Shown here: piece by piece, positions 58,580-64,000 of the stretch
Numbering within the stretch: the first letter of the stretch is position 1
Layout: the number at the start of each line of letters is the position of its first letter
Assembly (NCBI GenBank): GCA_964461715.1
Contig: CAYWVR010000006.1
Location: 56,733 to 120,732, forward strand
Length of the DNA stretch: 64,000 bases
Origin: CAYWVR01 sp964461715
GTDB taxonomy: Bacteria > Planctomycetota > Phycisphaerae > FEN-1346
Direction of reading: 5' to 3'
The notes under the pieces: generated by a model
Databases searched by the model: none
Seen by the model: the letters and a program-made list of their open reading frames with translations, nothing else
What the model was told of the DNA's origin: nothing
Program-made: the position numbers and the translations under genes

Positions 58580-60676
58580 ATGCCAAGTGCCAAGACCGTC
58601 TGGGGCATCGACGTCGGACAGTGTGCCCTGAAGGCCCTGAAGCTCCGGTATCGCGACAACCACGTCCAGGCTGTCAGCTTCGATGTCATCGAGCACGCCA
58701 AGATCCTCTCCCAGCCCGACGCCGACGAGCAGCAGCTCATCCGCAGCGCCCTCTCGAAGTTCCTCAGCCGCAACAACATCCGCGGCTCGACCCTCGTTGT
58801 CAGCGTGCCGGGGCAGGCCAGTTTCACCCGCTTCATCAAGCTGCCCCCCGTCGAGCAGAAGAAGATCCCCGAGATCGTCCGCTACGAGGCCCGCCAGCAG
58901 ATTCCGTTCAACCTCGAGGACGTTATCTGGGACTACCAGCAGATCAGCCCGCCCTCGGCCGGTCCCCGCGAGGTCGAGGTGGGCATCTTCGCCATGAAGC
59001 GGGACATCGTGGCCGATTACGTCTCGGACTTCCTGGCAATGAAGCTCGAGCCGGACATCGTCCAGATGGCCCCCGTGGCCCTCTATAACTTCCTCCGTTT
59101 CGACAAGCGCGACGGCGGCGGGGCCAGCATCCTCATCGACGTCGGCGCCGAGAACACCAACCTCGTCATCGCCGACGGCGAACGAGTCTGGATCCGGCCC
59201 GTGCCGATTGGCGGCAACAACTTCACCCAGGCCCTCTGCAAGGCCTTCAAGCTGCCCTTCTCGAAGGCTGAGAACCTGAAGCGCCACGCCGCCGAGTCCA
59301 AGCACGCCCGCAAGGTCTTCCAGGCCATGCGCCCCGTCTACGGCGAGCTCCTGACCGAGGTCCAGCGGTCCATCGGCTACTATACCAGCCTCCACCGCGA
59401 CAGCCGCATCGAGCGGGTCGTGGCCCTCGGCAACGCCTTCCGGCTGGCCAATCTGCGGAAGTTCCTCTCGCAGAACCTCGGTGTCGAGGTCGAGAAGGTC
59501 GAGAAACTGGCCGGCATCGACGACGACGAGGCCCTGAAGGCCCCCCTCTTTCGCGAGAATGTCCTGTCGTTCGGCGTGGCCTACGGCCTGGCCATCCAGG
59601 GTCTGGGGCTGGCTTCCATCGGAACCAGCCTCCTGCCCCCCCAAATCCTCAACCAGAAGGTCCTTCGCCGCAAACGCCCCTTCTTCGTGGCGGCGGCGGC
59701 GTGCCTCCTGGGCGGCGTGTTCGCCTTCGGCTACGACGCCATCAAACGTTCCGGCGAGATCGAAGCCCGCGCCGGCGCCGTCGACCGCGCCGCCGAGGCC
59801 GTCAGCACCCGGGCCCAGACCAACGCCCGCAAGCAGGAGGCCTTCGAGGAGAAACGCGAGGCCCTCCTCAAAGAGAACAACAAGCTCGCGGGCCTGCGAG
59901 AGCTGGTGGCCAGCGACAGCTACGCCTACGAGCTCCTGCGGCACATCTGGACCACCGCGCCCTACGATCCCCGTTTCACGGCCGACCGCGGGCCCGACGC
60001 CCCGTCCGTGGCCCGATCCAGCTTCGAGCAACTCGAGCTGCTGAATGTCTCGGCCCACTACGTCGAGGACGTCCGCGACTTCAGCATCCAGGTCGGTCGC
60101 GTCGGCGGCGCCGGCGCCGCCATGAACATCCGCGTCCTCGAACCCGGGGCCGAGCCGCCCGTCGGGCCCGGGAGCGGGCCGGCCATGCTCGGAGGCCCTC
60201 GCGAAGCCGAACCCGAGGAAGAAGTGCCCGAGCTCGCCGGGCCCGTGCCCGGCGTCCGCATCCAGATCGTCGGCATCACCCCCCAGCCCTGGGCCACGGC
60301 CGGGAGCTTCGTCAACCATCGCTTCCTCGAACCGCTCCGAAACGACGACCGGACGGTCACCTTGATGACCCCCAACGGACCGGAGGTGCTCGCCGGGGTG
60401 CTCCTGACCGATCGCTATCGCAACAGTCCCCAGTATGACGTCCTCGAGGGCCGCGAGGCCAAGACCGCCGCAGCCGCGGCCATGCCGGGGATGCCCGGCG
60501 CGACCCCCGAGACCGAGCCCCGCTTCGAGAAGGGCGACGACTACTGGTTCACCGCCCAGTGGGTGGTCCATCTGCCCGAGACGATCGGGGAGGCCGAGGC
60601 CAACCGGGCCGCCGAGGGCGATGTCGCCGAGGGCGAGGACGAAGGCGGCCCCGAGGCCCAGACCGATCAGCCCTAG
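58580..60676 (+). CDS. pilM: Type IV pilus PilM-like protein fused to a PilN-like membrane domain
   Basis: 698 residues. The N-terminal 360 are PilM: VWGIDVGQCALKALKL, RGSTLVVSVPGQASFTRFIK, ILIDVGAENTNLVI and YYTSLHRDSRIERVVALGNA of the actin-like fold. A membrane helix (PFFVAAAACLLGGVFAFGY, about 367-386) then leads to a PilN-like coiled coil and periplasmic domain with Pro/Glu-rich spacers. In standard systems PilM and PilN are separate. PilM sits under the membrane and links the ATPase ring to PilN/O/P. Fusing them removes that joint. Two unrecognised membrane proteins follow in the PilO/PilP positions. Confidence 0.92.
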   Translation: MPSAKTVWGIDVGQCALKALKLRYRDNHVQAVSFDVIEHAKILSQPDADEQQLIRSALSKFLSRNNIRGSTLVVSVPGQASFTRFIKLPPVEQKKIPEIVRYEARQQIPFNLEDVIWDYQQISPPSAGPREVEVGIFAMKRDIVADYVSDFLAMKLEPDIVQMAPVALYNFLRFDKRDGGGASILIDVGAENTNLVIADGERVWIRPVPIGGNNFTQALCKAFKLPFSKAENLKRHAAESKHARKVFQAMRPVYGELLTEVQRSIGYYTSLHRDSRIERVVALGNAFRLANLRKFLSQNLGVEVEKVEKLAGIDDDEALKAPLFRENVLSFGVAYGLAIQGLGLASIGTSLLPPQILNQKVLRRKRPFFVAAAACLLGGVFAFGYDAIKRSGEIEARAGAVDRAAEAVSTRAQTNARKQEAFEEKREALLKENNKLAGLRELVASDSYAYELLRHIWTTAPYDPRFTADRGPDAPSVARSSFEQLELLNVSAHYVEDVRDFSIQVGRVGGAGAAMNIRVLEPGAEPPVGPGSGPAMLGGPREAEPEEEVPELAGPVPGVRIQIVGITPQPWATAGSFVNHRFLEPLRNDDRTVTLMTPNGPEVLAGVLLTDRYRNSPQYDVLEGREAKTAAAAAMPGMPGATPETEPRFEKGDDYWFTAQWVVHLPETIGEAEANRAAEGDVAEGEDEGGPEAQTDQP

Positions 60677-60718
60677 CCGTTCCCCGGGACGACCGGACCG
60701 CCGGGAAGGAGAAGGACC

Positions 60719-61858
60719 ATGGAATTCGTCAAGCGGCACGCGTTCCTGCTGGGGCTGGCCGCCGGCGTCGTCATCATCGGCGCCGGTTTCGCCTTGTTCG
60801 TTCACCTTGGATACCGCGTGCCGAACCGCCGGCTCGAGCGAAAGCTCGCCGAAGCCCTCCGCGAGGCCAAGATGCTCCGCGAGGGCAAGCTCTACAACGA
60901 CGAGCTCGTCGAGAAGCTCGACGGACGCGTCCAGCAGACCCGGGACGTCTATCGCCGCCTACTCGCCGAAATCCGCCGCATGGGCGCCGCCCGCGAGCCC
61001 CTTCTCAAGGGCGTCTTCCCCTACACGGCCAACACCGACCTCCTCCACGGCTTCAAGGCCCGCTACGACGAGAAGCTCGCGGAGTTCATGGAGACCCTCG
61101 GGGCCGTCAATCCCCGGCCGTCCCAGGACATGACCCCCGAGCAGATGGAGGAGCTGGACGCCCGGATCGAGAAGGCCGCGATGTTCGCCAACCTCCGCTA
61201 CAGCTTCTGGAGGCCGGATTGGGTGGGCCAGCCCCAGGCCCCGACCCTGGCCCAGGTCCGCGACGGGCAGGAGGACATCTGGCTGATGTCCGACTTGGTG
61301 CGCATCATCGCCGGCCTGAACCGTGAAGCCGCCGGCCGGGACGGCGCCCCGACGGTCGAGGAGGCCGCCGTCAAGGAGCTCGTCGAAATCCGCATCGGCG
61401 CCGACAAGGCCGCCATCGAGGGCCTCGGCATGACCACCGGCAGAGGCCGGTACCTTGGCGTCACGGGCCGCCGGGCCGGGACGGCCGCCGAGGAGCGGGC
61501 CCCGACCCTCACGGGACGGGCGTCCGACCCCGGCTTCTATCTCGTCCTGCCCTGGCGTCTGATCGTCGTGGCCGACTCGAACCTCGCGGGCGAGTTGGTC
61601 CGACGCCTCAAGGGCACCGAGAGCTTTCTGAACGTCGGCGCCTGGCGCCTGCGGCCTGTCACGAAGCCGTCGATGGATGACTATCGCGACCTCATCGCCG
61701 GCAAGCGCGAGCGCTACGGCCGCGAGGGCGTCGTCCGCCTCGAAATCGTCGGCGAGTCCCTCGTCTTCCAGCTTCAGGACGGTCGCGTGACCACCCGGGA
61801 GGGCATCGCCGTCGAGACCGCCCCCGCCGTCGAGGGCGCCTTCGAAGAGGACATCTGA
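60719..61858 (+). CDS. Membrane-anchored coiled-coil protein of the pilus operon
   Basis: 379 residues with GGAAGGAG upstream. One N-terminal membrane helix (FLLGLAAGVVIIGAGFALFV) is followed by a long coiled coil (about 32-150: ERKLAEALREAKMLREGKLY) and a mixed alpha/beta end with VLPWRLIVVADSNLAGELVR. This resembles PilO in outline (helix, coiled coil, ferredoxin-like domain) and in position, but I see no PilO sequence motif. It is probably a structural link of the alignment complex. Remote homology would have to be shown by structure. Confidence 0.7.
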   Translation: MEFVKRHAFLLGLAAGVVIIGAGFALFVHLGYRVPNRRLERKLAEALREAKMLREGKLYNDELVEKLDGRVQQTRDVYRRLLAEIRRMGAAREPLLKGVFPYTANTDLLHGFKARYDEKLAEFMETLGAVNPRPSQDMTPEQMEELDARIEKAAMFANLRYSFWRPDWVGQPQAPTLAQVRDGQEDIWLMSDLVRIIAGLNREAAGRDGAPTVEEAAVKELVEIRIGADKAAIEGLGMTTGRGRYLGVTGRRAGTAAEERAPTLTGRASDPGFYLVLPWRLIVVADSNLAGELVRRLKGTESFLNVGAWRLRPVTKPSMDDYRDLIAGKRERYGREGVVRLEIVGESLVFQLQDGRVTTREGIAVETAPAVEGAFEEDI

Positions 61859-61919
61859 ACCGAGTGGACCCGCCCGGCCCCGCGCGGCCGCGGCGGATGG
61901 TGGGGCCGAGGAGTCACCC

Positions 61920-63650
61920 ATGGCAGCCGACCTGACACAATCGTTCTGGGGCAAGCACATCGAGAAGGTCGTCCTCGGGGTCGGCATCGTCGTCCTCGCC
62001 GCCTCCGCCGCCTTCTTCGTGGTCATGCGCCGTCCCCCCAAGGTCCGCACCGACACGATCACGTCGATCGTCGAGGATATCGACGGGAGCGTTGAGGACG
62101 TGGACCTCAACGATATCCTCAGCCCCGCCGAGCGCGAGGCCCTCGGCCTCGGCGAGCCCCTCCTGACCGTCGGCCAGTTCCAGCAGCAACTCGCCGCTCT
62201 CCCGGAGGATTGGCCCGAGAATCGCGATTTCGTCGACGGCCTGCCCAAGAAGGTGGTCACCGGGGTCATCGTCGAGGCCTACGCCTCCCTGCCCGAGGCG
62301 ATCGTGCCCGTCACGCACCTCCAGACGGTCCAGGGGCGAGGCGTGACGACGGGGCCCGTGCCGGGGGCCCTGGCCCGTACGGCCGGCATGTCCGACATCG
62401 CCTGGATCTCCACCGCCGGCCGTGTCGACCTGACGAAGCAACGCGACCTCAATGCCGCCGGCGAAAGCCAGACCGCCGGCACGATCCTCGTCACCAGCGT
62501 GGACCTCCAGCGGCGGATGCTCGACCCCGAGGGCAACTGGACCGAGTGGAAGGCCGTGGCCTCGACGGCCGCGGGCGCGGCCGCCGCCGAAGTCCCGCCC
62601 CCCCCCTCGGACCCCCGCGACATCCGGGCCGCCTACGAGTGGTGGACCGCCCTGAAGAAGCATCAGGCCGGGCTCCGCCGGCCCGGCATGCTGCCGCTCG
62701 AGGCGGTCGACCCGAACGGGAAGCTGGTCTACGAGGTTGTCGCCTCTTCGCCGTCGGCCGTCCAGCCCGGCGAGAAACGCCGCGAGCTCCGGACCGAGCC
62801 CGCCAGGGCGGCTGCCGGGGCCGGTCCGGTCGCCCCGCCCGCGCCGACGGAGGTATCCCCGCCGCCTGGCGTGCCCGCGTGGGCGGCTGAGGTCCGGGCC
62901 CCACGGACGCCCGCCGGCGAGGAGCCGCCCTTCCGGCCCGAGCCCCGAGAAGAGCACGTCTACGCCAACGTCTGGGCCCACGACACCACCGTCCGACCGG
63001 GACGCACGTATCAGTACCGCATGCGCGTCACCGTGTTCAATCCCGTCTACGGCCAAGAGGATCCGCCGGTACGCCCGTCCGAGGACCGCTGGAAGCTGAC
63101 CCTCGCCGGGCCCTGGTCCGAGCCTACCGAGGCGGTCACCGTCCCGCCGCTCGTGGAGTTCTACTTCGTCGGCACCTTCGGTGACCGCGTCAACCTCGAA
63201 CTGCACCGCTGGATTCTGGGCCAGTGGGTCATCGTCCCCAGCGCCCCGACCGCCATCGGCACGCCCGTCATCTACGAGCGGCCCGGGGTCAGCATCCGCG
63301 TGCCCGGCTCCGGCAAGGAAATCCGCGAGACGATCAACCTGAGCCCCGGCGTCCTGCTCGTCGACATGGTGGACAACTTCCCCTATCGGCCGCAGGGCGA
63401 CAACCGTCCCATCCGCACCAACCTCCTCCTCTACAGCGCCGAGGACGGGTCGCTCCGCCATCGCAACGAGTGGGAGGACAAGCGCCAGGCCGCCCTGATG
63501 CGGGCCGAACGCCAGAACGCCGTCCCGACGCCTCCCCCGCCGCCCCCCGACACGGAGCGCGGACGGACGCGGCGGCCCCGGACCGGGTCGGAGCGGATCG
63601 GACGTCCCGGGGCGCCCCCCGACGAGGGAGAATGGCGCGAGGAGAGGTAG
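61920..63650 (+). CDS. Membrane-anchored protein of the pilus operon (PilP-like position)
   Basis: 576 residues. A short cytoplasmic start and one helix (VVLGVGIVVLAASAAFFVVM) are followed by an acidic segment, a beta-rich middle and a Pro-rich linker (about 300-340). A second beta domain has YANVWAHDTTVRPGRTYQYR and VPPLVEFYFVGTFGDRVNLE, which is fibronectin- or pilotin-like in texture. The C-terminus is Pro/Arg-rich. It may bridge the inner-membrane platform to an outer-membrane channel, as PilP does. That role is inferred from gene order alone. Confidence 0.7.
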   Translation: MAADLTQSFWGKHIEKVVLGVGIVVLAASAAFFVVMRRPPKVRTDTITSIVEDIDGSVEDVDLNDILSPAEREALGLGEPLLTVGQFQQQLAALPEDWPENRDFVDGLPKKVVTGVIVEAYASLPEAIVPVTHLQTVQGRGVTTGPVPGALARTAGMSDIAWISTAGRVDLTKQRDLNAAGESQTAGTILVTSVDLQRRMLDPEGNWTEWKAVASTAAGAAAAEVPPPPSDPRDIRAAYEWWTALKKHQAGLRRPGMLPLEAVDPNGKLVYEVVASSPSAVQPGEKRRELRTEPARAAAGAGPVAPPAPTEVSPPPGVPAWAAEVRAPRTPAGEEPPFRPEPREEHVYANVWAHDTTVRPGRTYQYRMRVTVFNPVYGQEDPPVRPSEDRWKLTLAGPWSEPTEAVTVPPLVEFYFVGTFGDRVNLELHRWILGQWVIVPSAPTAIGTPVIYERPGVSIRVPGSGKEIRETINLSPGVLLVDMVDNFPYRPQGDNRPIRTNLLLYSAEDGSLRHRNEWEDKRQAALMRAERQNAVPTPPPPPPDTERGRTRRPRTGSERIGRPGAPPDEGEWREER

Positions 63651-63674
63651 GTCCCCGAAGCCGGAACTTTTTGC

Positions 63675-63702
63675 TTGCCACCGCCGCCGGGGACGCTACA
63701 GT
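63675..63702 (+). promoter_or_regulatory. Promoter with overlapping inverted repeat before the last gene
   Basis: TTGCCA (63675-63680), 16-base spacer, TACAGT (63697-63702). The -10 lies inside ACAGT-A-ACTGT (63698-63708), a possible operator. CGTTAT occurs twice, 10 bases apart, at 63718 and 63728. The following leader is about 175 bases. Confidence 0.35.
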
Positions 63703-63883
63703 AACTGTCATCATACGCGTTATCGACGTTATACTGGATGGACAGGCCGAACCGTCGGAACCGCAGGGAACGCCACCGAGGACACCGCCAACCCATTCCC
63801 AAAGCCCTGACGTCGGGGCCGCCGTCTCTCCCGGGGACGGCTGGGTGGTGTCCATAGCTCTCAGCCGAAGGGGGTACCGCTCC

Positions 63884-64000
63884 ATGTACGAGAAGAGTCT
63901 GCTTGCCGCCATCCTGATGGCCTTGCTCTTCGGCACCGCCGGCCCGACCGTCGCCGAGCAGGCCCCCGCGGAAGAGGCCGTGGTCGAGGCCCCGGCCGAA
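63884..64000 (+). CDS. Start of a secreted protein, possibly the pilus secretin (cut by window edge)
   Basis: 39 codons from ATG 63884 to the window end. MYEKSLLAAILMALLFGTAG then a cleavage-like region and an Ala/Glu/Pro-rich start of the mature chain make a clear signal peptide. Position after the pilM-like genes suggests PilQ/GspD. The visible sequence cannot confirm that. A G-rich site (AAGGGGG at 63869) precedes it. Confidence 0.6.
   Translation, partial: MYEKSLLAAILMALLFGTAGPTVAEQAPAEEAVVEAPAE

Noticed and set aside
1..64000. Mobile elements, prophage or defence island
   Set aside because: No transposase, integrase, phage structural, restriction, toxin-antitoxin or cas motif was recognised in any frame; only palindromic repeats and gene relics were found.

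Overview
The window is a gene-dense, very GC-rich stretch (roughly 70% G+C by eye) of what is most likely a chromosome from the Planctomycetota, perhaps a Phycisphaerae-like or uncultured lineage. This rests on content: two proteins with C-terminal PEP-CTERM anchors ending in poly-Arg, several PQQ-type propellers, secreted heparinase-like proteins, a CX4CH mini-cytochrome, MoxR/VWA/DUF58 clusters and a PilM-centred pilus operon with unrecognised partners. No rRNA, tRNA, CRISPR, insertion sequence, prophage or plasmid signature was found. It reads as core chromosome with lineage-specific surface and polysaccharide genes.

Layout. 1-15320: one long rightward cluster with a coiled-coil protein (cut by the left edge), a large VWA/GATase-like membrane protein, a MoxR ATPase, a DUF58 protein, a BatA-like VWA protein, a secreted/membrane protein, an ABC ATPase and three tandem ABC-2 permease genes. 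The third permease is internally deleted and frameshifted. 15389-16576 (leftward): a PEP-CTERM protein with a repetitive shell, behind a strong promoter and a long structured leader. 16909-17172: a relic of the membrane part of a spermidine-synthase-like protein. 17234-29126: an apparent operon of a heparinase-like protein, ExbB, ExbD, a membrane-tethered protein with a PA14-like module, a second heparinase-like protein and a giant PQQ propeller that carries the same module. 29153-33436: a heme-motif protein, a PLP-binding YggS protein, glutamine synthetase and a TolB-like propeller. 33536-39746: a PEBP-family protein, a third toroid-type enzyme, MgtC/SapB, a PQQ propeller, LemA and HtpX. 39976-45691: a membrane protein, two paralogous peptidoglycan amidases on either side of a clan GH-A-like glycosidase, and a small protein. 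45743-49960: an SH3 protein, D-aminoacyl-tRNA deacylase, a CBM48 mini-protein and a LamG/DUF1080-like protein. 50632-51984: a PEP-CTERM protein with a papain-like Cys/His signature. 52169-58309: tsaB, a Trm112-like protein, a phosphoesterase, yidC and mnmE. 58580-64000: a type IV pilus-like operon (fused PilM-PilN, two unknown membrane proteins, and the start of a secreted protein).

How they may work together. The left cluster pairs a MoxR/VWA chaperone-like module with an ABC exporter. The 17-29 kb operon pairs a proton-driven ExbBD motor with secreted polysaccharide-active proteins, and the protein in the usual TonB position is not TonB. This is the best candidate for an undescribed system. 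Smaller themes are palindromic REP-like elements in several gene gaps, decayed paralogues next to intact ones, and housekeeping proteins (MnmE, YidC) carrying unusual low-complexity insertions.

All calls come from reading the sequence and from remembered family motifs. No search, alignment or structure prediction was run.
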